Below, in pieces: positions 33,716 to 42,422 of a DNA stretch of 64,000 nucleotides. Under the pieces are notes generated by a model that did no database searches, was not told where the DNA came from, and worked only from the letters and a program-made list of their open reading frames with translations. Where the stretch lies: positions 1 through 64,000 of the forward strand of contig JAIXQA010000001.1 in the NCBI GenBank assembly GCA_027485915.1, written 5' to 3'. The DNA is from Alphaproteobacteria bacterium (GTDB lineage: Bacteria > Pseudomonadota > Alphaproteobacteria > Caulobacterales > Aquidulcibacteraceae). Position numbers and translations under genes: made by a program. Numbering within the stretch: position 1 is the stretch's first letter; each line of letters opens with the position of its first letter.

Positions 33716-34960
33716 ATGCCGATTTCGACACGCCACTACCAAAATGGGGCCGCGCTTCTTCTAGCGGGCCTCTTCGTCCTGCCACCAGCCTTTGCTTTGG
33801 CCGAGCCTATCTCCAAAGCGCCCGCTCTTTCGCCACCCGCATCCGTGACACAAGCCCTGCCGCCAGAGATGACGCCAGAGGGCATTTTAAAGGACTTGGT
33901 CACGCAGTCGATTGCCGAGCAGGCTGGCGTGCCAGAGCTGGCCGCCCCCGTTATTTCCGCCGCTTCTATGCCGGCCCCAGCGATGCAGGCCCCAGCCGTG
34001 CCGGTGCCCGTAAAGCCCATGTCGTTGGCCATGACGGAAGTTCTCAACAAGGATTTGCTCGACCTTGCTGACTTGTTGACAGGTCGCTGGGACAATGAAT
34101 TGCAGACCTTCTTCGAACCAGAACTCAATGTGCCGCTCCCTTTGCGCCATGAACGCCTTCACGCAGTGGTGAAGCCCATTGAAGCGCCTGAATTCGGGAC
34201 TACGAGCTTTTATGTCGAGTACCGCAAAGGTGGTGAGGCTGGCCCAGTCGCCCGCCAACGCATCTGGACTTTGAGTGTTGATCCAGAACTGAACGGTATT
34301 CGTTTGTCCGGTTTTGCCCCCAAAGAGGGCAAAGGCTTGGAAGGGGGTTGGCGACAGGGTCAGGCTGGTGGGAGCTTAAAGCCAGACCAGCTCAAAAAAG
34401 AAGCTTTCACTCCCGTTACAGGCTGCGACATCATTTGGCGTCGGCGCGGTGAAGGCTTTAGTGGCACAACGCGGCCAGCTGCCTGTAAGCTTGTGACCAA
34501 TGCCGATAAGCGCGTGCTATCGGTCAGCGAACAGCATGACATCTCAGCCAATGTCTGGGAAGTGCGCGATGTTGGCGTCGACGACCGCGGCGTGCGTGTT
34601 TTTGGTGGCAGCGATACCCCCGCGACGCGCTTAAAACGGGCACAGACGTTTTCCTGCTGGGCTTCGGTCGCCAAAGGGGGGGAGCGCGCCATTGTCACAG
34701 ATCTTGTTGTGCATGACCAAGGCGGCATGGTGAGCGCGGAGTTTGCGGGCGGCAGCCCTTCGAAACTCCGTCTGCGCTTACGCAATGTGGAATGGCCTAT
34801 TGGCCAAAACCGCCCTTCTTTGACGCTCTATCTTTTAATTGACGGCGATGATCGGGCTGAGGGCTTTGCTTGGGGCGAGCCGACGGCTAACCGTTTGGCC
34901 CTTGATGTGGGCGGCACACAAGTGAGTTGCACCCGCGATGCCAGTGCCATTTGGCGCTAA
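33716..34960 (+). CDS. Secreted CpcT/CpeT-like domain protein
   Basis: 414 aa from the ATG at 33716; a TTG two codons earlier is also possible. A signal peptide is visible (GAALLLAGLFVLPPAFALAE), followed by a low-complexity Ala/Pro-rich linker (about 35-100). From about 110 the protein has features of the CpcT/CpeT fold: LLTGRWDNELQTFFEP, TSFYVEYRKGG, ARQRIWTLSV, and GCDIIWRRRGEGFSGTTRPAACKL with paired Cys. In cyanobacteria this family attaches bilins to phycobiliproteins, which are not expected here, so the role must differ; a lipocalin-like ligand-binding protein is a reasonable guess. It is preceded by a ~100-bp gap after the phosphorelay gene. Confidence 0.7.
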   Translation: MPISTRHYQNGAALLLAGLFVLPPAFALAEPISKAPALSPPASVTQALPPEMTPEGILKDLVTQSIAEQAGVPELAAPVISAASMPAPAMQAPAVPVPVKPMSLAMTEVLNKDLLDLADLLTGRWDNELQTFFEPELNVPLPLRHERLHAVVKPIEAPEFGTTSFYVEYRKGGEAGPVARQRIWTLSVDPELNGIRLSGFAPKEGKGLEGGWRQGQAGGSLKPDQLKKEAFTPVTGCDIIWRRRGEGFSGTTRPAACKLVTNADKRVLSVSEQHDISANVWEVRDVGVDDRGVRVFGGSDTPATRLKRAQTFSCWASVAKGGERAIVTDLVVHDQGGMVSAEFAGGSPSKLRLRLRNVEWPIGQNRPSLTLYLLIDGDDRAEGFAWGEPTANRLALDVGGTQVSCTRDASAIWR

Positions 34961-34964
34961 GCCG

Positions 34965-35186
34965 TTAGCGGCCAAAGAACTTGATGACGACCGCAATCAG
35001 AAGCGCGGACAAACCAATCTTCAAAATCGTATAGGCCCGCATAATCCGGCCGAGCTTGGCCATATTTTCCTGATGCAGGGCCTGCTCTTCTGGCGTCAGC
35101 TCACGCGGGGCCTCATCGGCGTCCTCATCATCCCAGTCGGGGTTTGGGGCGTTGTCAGAGTTTGGGGACCGAGGTTTTTGATCCAT
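34965..35186 (-). CDS. Small C-terminally anchored membrane protein
   Basis: 73 aa, not recognised by name. The first 45 residues are strongly acidic (DWDDEDADEAPRELTPEEQ), then a single hydrophobic segment ILKIGLSALLIAVVIKFFG ends the protein, so it should be tail-anchored in the inner membrane. It starts 6 bp after the purA stop codon, so it is very probably translated with purA. Its stop faces the CpcT-like gene stop 4 bp away. Composition and position support a real gene. Confidence 0.7.
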   Translation of the reverse strand: MDQKPRSPNSDNAPNPDWDDEDADEAPRELTPEEQALHQENMAKLGRIMRAYTILKIGLSALLIAVVIKFFGR

Positions 35187-35192
35187 CAGCCC

Positions 35193-36482
35193 TTACCCCT
35201 CAAATGGATCGCGCACCAAGATTGTGTCGTCCCGCTCTGGGCTGGTGGAGAGAAGGGCGACGGGGCGGGTCACCAATTCTTCGATGCGGCGCACATATTT
35301 AATGGCGTTTGCCGGCAGATCTTTCCAAGAGCGCGCACCGCGTGTGGTTTCCTGCCACCCGTCGAAATATTCAAAGATGGGCTCAACGCTGGCTTGATCT
35401 TTCAGGCCTGCGGGGAACCAATCCAAGGCGCGGTCGCCAATCCGATAACCGACACAGACTTTGAGTTGCTCAAACCCATCCAGCACATCGAGTTTGGTGA
35501 GGGCAAGGCCACTGATGCCACCGACAATCGCCGCTTGGCGGACAAGCACCGCGTCAAACCAACCGCAGCGACGGGGCCGACCGGTGACGGTGCCAAACTC
35601 ATGCCCACGCTCACCAATACGCTTGCCAACATCGTCAAACAATTCAGTGGGGAAGGGGCCTTCGCCAACGCGGGTCGTATAGGCTTTGCAGATACCCAGC
35701 ACATAGCCCAAGGAATTAGGACCCATACCGGTCCCAGCAGAGGCTTGGCCTGAAACCGTGTTGGAGGAGGTCACATAGGGATAAGTGCCGTGGTCAATGT
35801 CGAGCAATGTGCCTTGCGCGCCCTCAAACAGGATGCGGCGGCCACGCCGGCGCGCCTCTTCCAGCACTTTCCAAACGGGTTGGGCATAGGGCAGGATTTT
35901 GGGGGCCAAGCTGACGAGTTCGGCTTTGATCGCTGCGCCATCCAATTCGGGCAGGTCTAGGCCTTTGCGCAAAGCGGTGTGATGGGCAAGCAAGCGGTCG
36001 ATCTTGGCGTCGAGCGCATCGGGGTCAGCCAGATCGGCGACGCGAATGGCACGGCGACCAACCTTATCTTCATAGGCAGGGCCAATGCCCCGGCCCGTGG
36101 TGCCAATCTTACCTGCTCCGGCTTGTGCCTCGCGTGCGCCATCTAAGTCGCGATGCAAAGCGAGAATCAGGGTGGCGTTTTCAGCTAGGACCAAAATAGA
36201 TGGGTCGATGACAACGCCTTGGCCGCTTACCCGACTAATTTCGTCGAGGAGGGCGTGTGGGTCGACAACAACACCGTTGCCAATCACCGACAATTTGCCT
36301 TGGACAACGCCTGATGGCAGCAGCGAAAGCTTATAAACATTGTTGCCGACCACCAACGTATGGCCGGCATTGTGACCGCCTTGGAAGCGGACCACCACAT
36401 CGGCGCGGTCGCTCAACCAATCAACAATCTTGCCTTTGCCCTCGTCGCCCCATTGGGCCCCGACAACCACCACATTCGCCAT
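35193..36482 (-). CDS. purA: Adenylosuccinate synthetase
   Basis: 429 aa from the ATG at 36480-36482, the usual length; the frame is open 17 codons further but without homology character. It joins IMP and aspartate using GTP, the first committed step to AMP, in the cytoplasm. The N-terminal GTP loop [19 protein letters not shown], the IMP-binding [10 protein letters not shown], the [13 protein letters not shown]-type segment ([13 protein letters not shown]) and the C-terminal RRIEELV are present. The 5' end is followed upstream by dapF after about 75 bp on the same strand. Confidence 0.96.
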   Translation of the reverse strand: MANVVVVGAQWGDEGKGKIVDWLSDRADVVVRFQGGHNAGHTLVVGNNVYKLSLLPSGVVQGKLSVIGNGVVVDPHALLDEISRVSGQGVVIDPSILVLAENATLILALHRDLDGAREAQAGAGKIGTTGRGIGPAYEDKVGRRAIRVADLADPDALDAKIDRLLAHHTALRKGLDLPELDGAAIKAELVSLAPKILPYAQPVWKVLEEARRRGRRILFEGAQGTLLDIDHGTYPYVTSSNTVSGQASAGTGMGPNSLGYVLGICKAYTTRVGEGPFPTELFDDVGKRIGERGHEFGTVTGRPRRCGWFDAVLVRQAAIVGGISGLALTKLDVLDGFEQLKVCVGYRIGDRALDWFPAGLKDQASVEPIFEYFDGWQETTRGARSWKDLPANAIKYVRRIEELVTRPVALLSTSPERDDTILVRDPFEG

Positions 36483-36558
36483 GAGTCTAAACTCCCTGCT
36501 TGCGCGGGGTGCTTGGGGTCTGACGGCGAACACGTCAAGCTATCAGGCTGCGATCTGC

Positions 36559-37392
36559 CTAATTTCCGCGTATATTGCCTTCGGCCTCAAGGGCGACGGC
36601 CCCTGTCATAATGACGTGATTATCACTCTCGCGCCATTCGATCTGAAGCATGCCGCCGTCGACTTGGACCTTGGCGACCCGGTCACACAGGCGGCGGCGA
36701 ACGGCCGCAACCAAAGCCGCACAGGCCCCCGTGCCGCATGCTTTCGTCAAGCCCGCACCGCGCTCCCAAACCCGCAAGCGGATATGATCGCGGGCAACAA
36801 TTTCTGCAAAGCCAACATTGGTGCGCTCTGGGAAAAGGGGGTGATATTCAATCATCGGCCCAACTGCTTCAACCGGGGCCAAATCCGCATCCTGTACAAA
36901 GAAGACGCAATGCGGATTGCCCATGTTAACTACACCGGGGCCATGCAGGATCGGATCGTCGATCGGGCCTACTTGCAACTCGATTCGCATCGTATCCATC
37001 CGCTCAGACATTGGGATATGTTCCCAGTCCAAAATCGGCTCGCCCATATCGATGCTAATCATATTGGGCCCGACAATGGAGGCCCCCAAAAGGCCAGCCT
37101 CTGTTTCCATGACGAGATTTTCGCAATTCATTTCCCGCATCACATACCAAGCAACGCAGCGCGAGCCATTGCCGCAAGCGGCAACTTTCGATCCATCCGA
37201 ATTCCAAATTTCGGTATAGACGTCCGCCAAGGGATTTTTTGGCGGCAGAAGGACCATCAATTGGTCAAAGCCAATGCCCTTTCCGACGGTCGCCAGGGCC
37301 TCCACTGCGCTCGCATTGAGCGTGATGGGACGCTCTCGCGCGTCCAGGACCGCGATCTCATTACCTAGGCCATTCATTTTTGCGAATTTCAT
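36559..37392 (-). CDS. dapF: Diaminopimelate epimerase
   Basis: 277 aa. It interconverts LL- and meso-diaminopimelate for lysine and peptidoglycan synthesis. The two catalytic Cys are present: C73 in AACGNGSRC and C219 in KACGTGACA. The start MKFAKMNGLGNEI is standard for the family. It is on the minus strand upstream of purA. The region 37393-37480 between it and the next gene is AT-rich and likely holds its promoter. Other dap genes of this window (dapD, dapE) lie about 10-12 kb away on the other strand. Confidence 0.95.
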   Translation of the reverse strand: MKFAKMNGLGNEIAVLDARERPITLNASAVEALATVGKGIGFDQLMVLLPPKNPLADVYTEIWNSDGSKVAACGNGSRCVAWYVMREMNCENLVMETEAGLLGASIVGPNMISIDMGEPILDWEHIPMSERMDTMRIELQVGPIDDPILHGPGVVNMGNPHCVFFVQDADLAPVEAVGPMIEYHPLFPERTNVGFAEIVARDHIRLRVWERGAGLTKACGTGACAALVAAVRRRLCDRVAKVQVDGGMLQIEWRESDNHVIMTGAVALEAEGNIRGN

Positions 37393-37678
37393 GGCTTTTA
37401 TTTAGGCGCATTTGAAGCGAAGTAAAACACCAAGTGGAAACCATCTTCATGCTTTGGAGATGTTAAATGACAAATAATTAATGCAATGCCCCCATTCCGC
37501 CGCATTTGCACCCAGATCGCGCCACAAGCGGGGTCGATAAGGTCATTGTCGGTTGGACAGCAGAACATCTCGCAGGTTCTGGTTTCCCAACAGCCCCCCC
37601 AGCCCCCCTCCAGGGTCTGCGGACTGCAGTTCAGCCGGCACGCAAGTTTTTTTCCATCGACACTGCGCCCTAATCTAC
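37393..37678. other. Intergenic region upstream of dapF and the dehydrogenase
   Basis: No gene is supported. The left part (37393-37480) is AT-rich and probably carries the dapF promoter. The right part has a C-rich run near 37590-37605 and a T-rich run near 37646-37653. Short frames here, on both strands, have no gene-like features. Confidence 0.35.
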
Positions 37679-37717
37679 TATCCCTTCTTTGCAAACGCAG
37701 AGAAGGGATATTTTTTT
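37679..37717 (+). promoter_or_regulatory. Terminator-like hairpin covering a ribosome-binding site
   Basis: TATCCCTTCT (37679-37688) pairs perfectly with AGAAGGGATA (37701-37710) and is followed by seven T residues (37711-37717). The right arm contains the AGAAGGGA ribosome-binding site of the dehydrogenase, and its TTG start lies in the T-tract. The element may terminate transcription, block translation, or both. Confidence 0.6.
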
Positions 37718-38468
37718 GACCAAACGCTTGGCTGGCCGTCGCGCCATTATCACTGGGGCCGCTTCTGGCATTGGGCTGGCTACCGCACACTTATTTGCTC
37801 GTGAGGGAGCTCAAATTCTTGCAGTTGATCTGCCGGGCGAGAAGCTGGTGCAGGCCTTTGAAGGCTCGGCCATTGTAACCCACGGCCAGTCAGTTACCGA
37901 GTCGGACGCACCTGAGAAAATCTTGGAAGCCGCCCGCACGCATTTGGGCGGGGTGGATATCTTGTTCAACAATGCGGGCATTGCGACCAATAGTTTGGTC
38001 GAGCGGACGACGGACGCCGATTGGGACCAAACCTTGGATGTGAACTTGCGCGCCATGTTCCGACTGACGCGCGCGGCGATCCCAGACCTGAAGGCGAGCT
38101 CCGCTGGCCGCATCATCAATACCGCCTCGGTCATGGCCGAAGGCAGCGGCATGGGATTGGCGGCTTATTCTGCTTCTAAGTCGGGCGTTCAAGGCTTTAC
38201 CCGCGCTTTGGCGATCGAGCTTGGAAAATATGCCGTCACCGCCAATTGGCTGTTGCCCGGAGCCATTCGCACCGGCATGACCCAAGGGATTTGGGACGCG
38301 CGGCCCGAGATTGCCGACACCTGGGCCAATAAGGCCGTGCTGCGCCGCTTAGGCGAACCAGATGATATCGCAAAAGTCGCCCTTTTCTTGGCCAGCGATG
38401 ACGCGGGATTCATCACTGGCCAAGGCCTCTGCGTCGATGGTGGTCTGTCGCTACGCGTCGGAGGGTGA
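37716..38468 (+). CDS. SDR-family oxidoreductase
   Basis: 250 aa from a TTG at 37716, which sits about 7 bp after AGAAGGGA; no ATG is available upstream. The NAD(P) motif is TGAASGIG, the NNAG motif is FNNAGIA, and the catalytic Tyr/Lys pair is YSASK with a preceding Ser in TASVMAE. The C-terminus GQGLCVDGGLSLR is typical of classical SDRs. The substrate is not identifiable. The lysoplasmalogenase gene starts 4 bp after its stop, so they are co-translated. The hairpin over its ribosome-binding site suggests regulated expression. Confidence 0.82.
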   Translation: MTKRLAGRRAIITGAASGIGLATAHLFAREGAQILAVDLPGEKLVQAFEGSAIVTHGQSVTESDAPEKILEAARTHLGGVDILFNNAGIATNSLVERTTDADWDQTLDVNLRAMFRLTRAAIPDLKASSAGRIINTASVMAEGSGMGLAAYSASKSGVQGFTRALAIELGKYAVTANWLLPGAIRTGMTQGIWDARPEIADTWANKAVLRRLGEPDDIAKVALFLASDDAGFITGQGLCVDGGLSLRVGG

Positions 38469-38472
38469 GGTT

Positions 38473-39177
38473 ATGCTGATCAATTTCGCTGAGCCGATGG
38501 TTTGGTTCTGGCTGTTGTCGGGGAGCGCAGCGATCCTCTACGGGCTTATCTTCAACAAACAGGCCCCGAGCCCTTTGCGCAGCTTGATAAAGACGGCAGC
38601 GGTGGCCGGTCTCGCACTGGTGGTGTGGCAGGCGCAAGGGCCTACATTCCTGCTGATTGCTTTAGCGGCAAGTGCAATCGGGGATTTCTTATTGGCGGGG
38701 CCGGGTGAGAAGCGCTTCATGGCGGGCGTCGCCGCGTTTGCCCTCGCACACGGCTGCTATATCCCGCTGTTTCTGGAGTTTGGCGCGTTTGAGCACGGTC
38801 TTGGGATTTGGCAGGTCGTCGCCGCACTTGCCCTTCTTTTGGCCAGTGCTGGCCTGCTGTTTGGTATCCTTTGGCGGCATTTGGGGGCTATGAAGGGGCC
38901 GTTGAGCTTCTATTTTGTCATCATTCTGGCCATGTGCTTCTCAGCCCTGGCTTTGCCATCAAGCCCCTATCTGACCTATGCTGTGATCGGTGTTGTGGCC
39001 TTTGCGACGTCGGATATGATTTTGGGCATTGAGATGTTCGCCCTCAAACCAGACTCGCTTTGGCACCGGCTGACGAGCCCTGCGGTCTGGACCCTCTATT
39101 ATGGCGGCCAAGCACTGATTACGCTGGGCATTTTAAACGAATGGGGTGCTAGGCTGGTGGGGGCCCAAGCGGCTTAG
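38473..39177 (+). CDS. Lysoplasmalogenase-family (YhhN) membrane protein
   Basis: 234 aa from the ATG at 38473, just after the dehydrogenase stop with GAGGGTGAGG as ribosome-binding site; the frame is open further back inside the dehydrogenase gene but this is a frame artefact. It is hydrophobic throughout with about eight membrane segments. The YhhN/TMEM86 features LALAASAIGDFLLAGP-like (LAASAIGDFLLAGPGEKRF) and ATSDMILGIEMF are present, the Asp residues being the conserved acidic pair. Family members hydrolyse the vinyl ether bond of lysoplasmalogens; bacterial function is little known. The end overlaps the convergent exporter gene by 29 bp. Confidence 0.82.
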   Translation: MLINFAEPMVWFWLLSGSAAILYGLIFNKQAPSPLRSLIKTAAVAGLALVVWQAQGPTFLLIALAASAIGDFLLAGPGEKRFMAGVAAFALAHGCYIPLFLEFGAFEHGLGIWQVVAALALLLASAGLLFGILWRHLGAMKGPLSFYFVIILAMCFSALALPSSPYLTYAVIGVVAFATSDMILGIEMFALKPDSLWHRLTSPAVWTLYYGGQALITLGILNEWGARLVGAQAA

Positions 39178-40081
39178 ACGTCTTGGTCTGCGCGGCGCGC
39201 AAAGTGATATAGAGAGTGGAGATGATAACAATCGCCGCACCCACCATCGCCAAAGTGTCGGGTATTTCGTGAAAGAAAATCACGCCGGCACCGGCCACTA
39301 AGGGCAAGCGTATATAGTCAATCAAGCCCATGAGCGAGGCTTCCCCCGTCGACAAGGCGCGTACATAGCAGGATTGGGCGGCAACCCCTGCAAAGCCCAT
39401 CGCGATCAATAGGCCCATGGTCTTCAAGTCTGGCAAAACTGGGTCAAGGATCAGGAAGGGTAAGCCTGCCAAAGTGGTGAACACATTGCCATAGACAACT
39501 AAAGTCAAAGACGAATGATCCTTGGTTAGGTCTTTGACTGTCACGAGGGCAAAGGCGAAGGCGAGCGCAGACACAAGCGCGGCCAAAGTGGCCGGATCAA
39601 TGGCTGTGGTATGGGCTGAGAAATCAGGTTTGGTCATCATCAAGATCCCGACAAAGCCGATACCAACAGCCGTCCAGCGCCGCCACGCGACTTTTTCCTT
39701 TAAGATCACAACTGCCAGGATCGTCATGAACAAGGTGCGCGAGAAGCTCAAAGCTTGGCTTTGGGCTAGGGGCAAATGCACCAGCGCGTAAAAGCCCGCA
39801 AAAAAGCCAATCGTGCCATAGCTAGAGCGCAAGAGTAGCTTACCGGGTCGGCTGGTCTTCCACACCTTCGGCCCCGCCATCAAAGCAAAGGGCAAGACCG
39901 CCACCACACCGGCGAGCGAGCGCCAGAAGATCAACATGGCTACGCTGGTGGTCGAGCCCAAGCCCTTGGCCAGCACCGCCATTACCAGAAAGCCTGCTGC
40001 TGACCCCAACATCCACAACGCGCCAATACCATTGGGCGAAAGCGGCAATTTGTTTTGGGCAGGGCTTGGGGTCTGATCCAT
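39149..40081 (-). CDS. EamA-family (DMT) transporter
   Basis: 310 aa with ten hydrophobic segments in two similar halves, the EamA pattern: GSAAGFLVMAVLAKGL, FYALVHLPLAQSQALSFSRTLF and later RLPLVAGAGVIFFHEIPDTLAMVGAAIVIIS. Members export or exchange metabolites such as amino acids, S-adenosylmethionine or nucleotides; the substrate cannot be read here. It is followed on the same strand by a dehydrogenase gene 12 bp upstream of its start, so the two may be co-transcribed. The 3' end overlaps the lysoplasmalogenase gene tail-to-tail. Confidence 0.85.
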   Translation of the reverse strand: MDQTPSPAQNKLPLSPNGIGALWMLGSAAGFLVMAVLAKGLGSTTSVAMLIFWRSLAGVVAVLPFALMAGPKVWKTSRPGKLLLRSSYGTIGFFAGFYALVHLPLAQSQALSFSRTLFMTILAVVILKEKVAWRRWTAVGIGFVGILMMTKPDFSAHTTAIDPATLAALVSALAFAFALVTVKDLTKDHSSLTLVVYGNVFTTLAGLPFLILDPVLPDLKTMGLLIAMGFAGVAAQSCYVRALSTGEASLMGLIDYIRLPLVAGAGVIFFHEIPDTLAMVGAAIVIISTLYITLRAAQTKTSKPLGPPPA

Positions 40082-40093
40082 GAATGCCCTGCT

Positions 40094-40948
40094 CTAGCCC
40101 TGGGCTGTCGGCACGGCATCGCCAAAGATAGAAGCCATGGGCGAGGGCGCAGCAGGGTCCCATGCATGACGCGGACCTACCGTGATCCCGCCATCGACGA
40201 CCAAATGCGTGCCCGTCATGAAGCTGCCCGCATCGCTCATTAACAGCAGGACGGCTTCGGCAATGTCTTTTGGCTGACCGGCCCGGCCAATCGGTTGGGC
40301 TGCCCCGCCTTGATGGGCAATCAGGGCAGCAAGTTGATCGGCTTGTTCGCGTGGCAAGCCCAAGGCTGTGCCAAAGATCGAGGTCGCAATCAGGCCGGGG
40401 CAAATTGCATTGACCCGGATGTTTTTCGCACACAATTGAGCGGCAGCCACTTTGCTGAAATGGATGACGGCGGCCTTGGCCGTTGAATAGGCAATCGGCC
40501 CCCACCCAGCTTCAAGGCCTGCGATCGAGGCGGTATTGACGATCGAACCACCGCCGCGTTTGGCCAGATGCGGCACGGCGTGCTTGGTGCCATAGAAGAC
40601 CGACGTGACGAGGATGTCGAAAATTGCCTTCCAGTCCTTGGACTCCACCTCTTCCAAGGGGCTCATAATGCCCGCAGAACCTGCATTGTTGAACAGGCCG
40701 TCGACCCCGCCGAAATGGCTGGCCGCATCGTCGAGAATGGCTTTGACTTGGGCTTCATCGGTGACGTCGCAATGGCGATAGATCAGACGGTCCTTGAAGC
40801 GGGCTTCCAAATTAGCCCCTTTTTCATCTTGGATGTCGGCTGCCAAAACAAAGGCGCCTTCCTCAATCAGGCGCTCAACCGTTCCAAGGCCAATGCCACT
40901 GGCAGCCCCAGTTACGACAATAACCTTGTCCTCTACGCGTCCAACCAT
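40094..40948 (-). CDS. SDR-family NAD(P)-dependent oxidoreductase
   Basis: 284 aa. The cofactor motif is TGAASGIGLGTVERL, the NNAG motif is FNNAGSAGI, and the active site is YSTAK preceded by TASIAGL. The C-terminus GTHLVVDGGITVGP is typical, extended by about 25 residues beyond the usual SDR end. It lies upstream of the EamA exporter gene and downstream of the small monooxygenase gene on the same strand. Substrate unknown. It is only loosely similar to the dehydrogenase at 37716, so the two are not a recent duplication. Confidence 0.87.
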   Translation of the reverse strand: MVGRVEDKVIVVTGAASGIGLGTVERLIEEGAFVLAADIQDEKGANLEARFKDRLIYRHCDVTDEAQVKAILDDAASHFGGVDGLFNNAGSAGIMSPLEEVESKDWKAIFDILVTSVFYGTKHAVPHLAKRGGGSIVNTASIAGLEAGWGPIAYSTAKAAVIHFSKVAAAQLCAKNIRVNAICPGLIATSIFGTALGLPREQADQLAALIAHQGGAAQPIGRAGQPKDIAEAVLLLMSDAGSFMTGTHLVVDGGITVGPRHAWDPAAPSPMASIFGDAVPTAQG

Positions 40949-40978
40949 GGCTTCACTCTCCGAGTATTGTTGCCACGT

Positions 40979-41302
40979 CTAGAGCGCAGCTTTGTTATCG
41001 ACTTCGTACGACGTTAGATTAGCATCGCCAAGGCCAAGATCGTTCCATTTTCCGCGCCAAATCTTTGTGTGATTGGCTTCACGATGGCGCTTGAATGACG
41101 CCATATCTGCCCAAATCTCAAAGACGCGGATCGTCATTGGGTCAAAGGCATCCACCGCATAGGTATAAAGTTCACACCCTTCCTCTGCCCGAGATGCTGT
41201 CGACATCGCTGCCATCGCTGCCAAGACGGGCAAGGTAACACCCCGCCTTGCCCGAAAAGTCCCGGCCACAATCACAGGGCCGGGAGGCTTTGGTTCGGTC
41301 AT
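40979..41302 (-). CDS. Antibiotic biosynthesis monooxygenase-type small protein
   Basis: 107 aa of the ABM/YgiN dimeric alpha-beta barrel fold: VIVAGTFRARRGVTLPVLAAMAAM, GCELYTYAVDA, VFEIWADMASFKRHREANH. Members are quinol monooxygenases or stress proteins; no cofactor is bound and active residues vary. The start overlaps the stop of the quinone-oxidoreductase-like gene by 4 bp, and this is a common pairing in quinone metabolism. The SDR gene lies 30 bp further along the same strand. Confidence 0.82.
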   Translation of the reverse strand: MTEPKPPGPVIVAGTFRARRGVTLPVLAAMAAMSTASRAEEGCELYTYAVDAFDPMTIRVFEIWADMASFKRHREANHTKIWRGKWNDLGLGDANLTSYEVDNKAAL

Positions 41303-42294
41303 AACGTTACAACAACCTTTCCAGTGGCTTTGCGGTCCATAAGATGACGGATCGCTTCAGCGCCCTTATCCAATGGAAAATGTGCAGAGACATGGGGTTT
41401 GATTTTCCCCGCTGCATACAAGGCCATCAGCTCAGCGATGTTCTCCTGATTCGCCTTTGGGTTGCGCGCAGTAAATGCGCCCCAGAACACGCCAACAATT
41501 TGGCAGGACTTTAGAAGCGTCAGATTAAGAGGAATGGCGGGAATGCCTGCCGGGAAGCCGATAACCAAGAAACGGCCTTCCCAGCCAATGGCGCGCAAGC
41601 TGGCTTCGGCATAGGCCCCCCCAACGCCGTCATAAATCACGTCAGCGCCATTGGGGCCGCAGGCCTTTTTGAACAAGTCCGCCAAGGCCTTTTTGCCTTC
41701 GGCATCAAATTCACCAGTGGGATAGACAAGGCCTTCATCCGCGCCATGGGCGAGGCAGACGTCGACTTTTTCCTGGGTGGAGCAAGCCGCAATCACCTTT
41801 GCGCCCATCGCTTTACCAAGCTCAACCGCCGCAAGGCCAACGCCGCCTGCGGCACCTAAGACCAACAAAGTCTCACCGGCTTTTAAATGCCCGCGATCTT
41901 TGAGCCCATAATGGCTGGTGCCATAGGTCATGATGAAGGCAGCAGCCTCATCAAACGGCATGGTGTCGGGGATAGGGATGCAGCGTGCGGCTGGCAAAGC
42001 GATTTTTTCAGCCAAACCGCCCCAACCCGTCGAGCCAATCACGCGGTCGCCGACTTTGAGATGGGTGACGCCTTCGCCAACTGCCGAGACAACGCCGGAG
42101 ACTTCGCCACCGGGCGCAAATGGGCGCTCTGGCTTGAACTGATATTTGTCCTGAATGATCAACACGTCAGGATAATTGATGCCGACGGCCTTCACATCGA
42201 GAATCACATCGCCCTTGCCGGCCACTGGATCGGGCAATTCCGATAGGCTGAGGGTCTCGGGCATGCCGGGTGAGTGGGACAAAAGCGCCTTCAT
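41299..42294 (-). CDS. NADPH:quinone oxidoreductase-type MDR protein
   Basis: 331 aa from the ATG at 42292-42294, which has AGGAG about 8 bp upstream; the frame extends another 25 codons but that part has no family character. The N-terminus MKALLSHSPGMPETLSLSEL and the motifs VGINYPDVLIIQDKYQ, PGGEVSGVVSAVG, and VLGAAGGVGLAAVELGKAMGAKVI are those of zinc-free quinone reductases of the MDR family. It reduces quinones or related enones with NADPH. It heads a minus-strand run: this gene, the ABM protein, the SDR and the exporter. The ends overlap or lie within 30 bp. Confidence 0.88.
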   Translation of the reverse strand: MKALLSHSPGMPETLSLSELPDPVAGKGDVILDVKAVGINYPDVLIIQDKYQFKPERPFAPGGEVSGVVSAVGEGVTHLKVGDRVIGSTGWGGLAEKIALPAARCIPIPDTMPFDEAAAFIMTYGTSHYGLKDRGHLKAGETLLVLGAAGGVGLAAVELGKAMGAKVIAACSTQEKVDVCLAHGADEGLVYPTGEFDAEGKKALADLFKKACGPNGADVIYDGVGGAYAEASLRAIGWEGRFLVIGFPAGIPAIPLNLTLLKSCQIVGVFWGAFTARNPKANQENIAELMALYAAGKIKPHVSAHFPLDKGAEAIRHLMDRKATGKVVVTL

Positions 42295-42422
42295 GATGTG
42301 TCTCCTGAGCAATCTGTTTTGAAAGGCATAGCGAAGTGCTACGCTTCGCACTAGAGCAGGATGTCTCATTTCTCATTTTTCTTAGGCGTCCTTTGGGGCA
42401 CCCAACGTATCGGGAGCATTTT

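Noticed and set aside
34938-35753. 271-codon plus-strand frame opposite purA and the small membrane gene
   Set aside because: Shadow of purA; no ribosome-binding site or domain.
36430-37368. 312-codon plus-strand frame opposite dapF
   Set aside because: It is a shadow of dapF; the dapF reading has both catalytic Cys motifs and normal codon use, and this frame has no recognisable domain.
37716-40948. The two SDR genes as a recent duplication
   Set aside because: Only the general SDR motifs are shared; the rest of the sequences differ and the genes are in opposite orientation.
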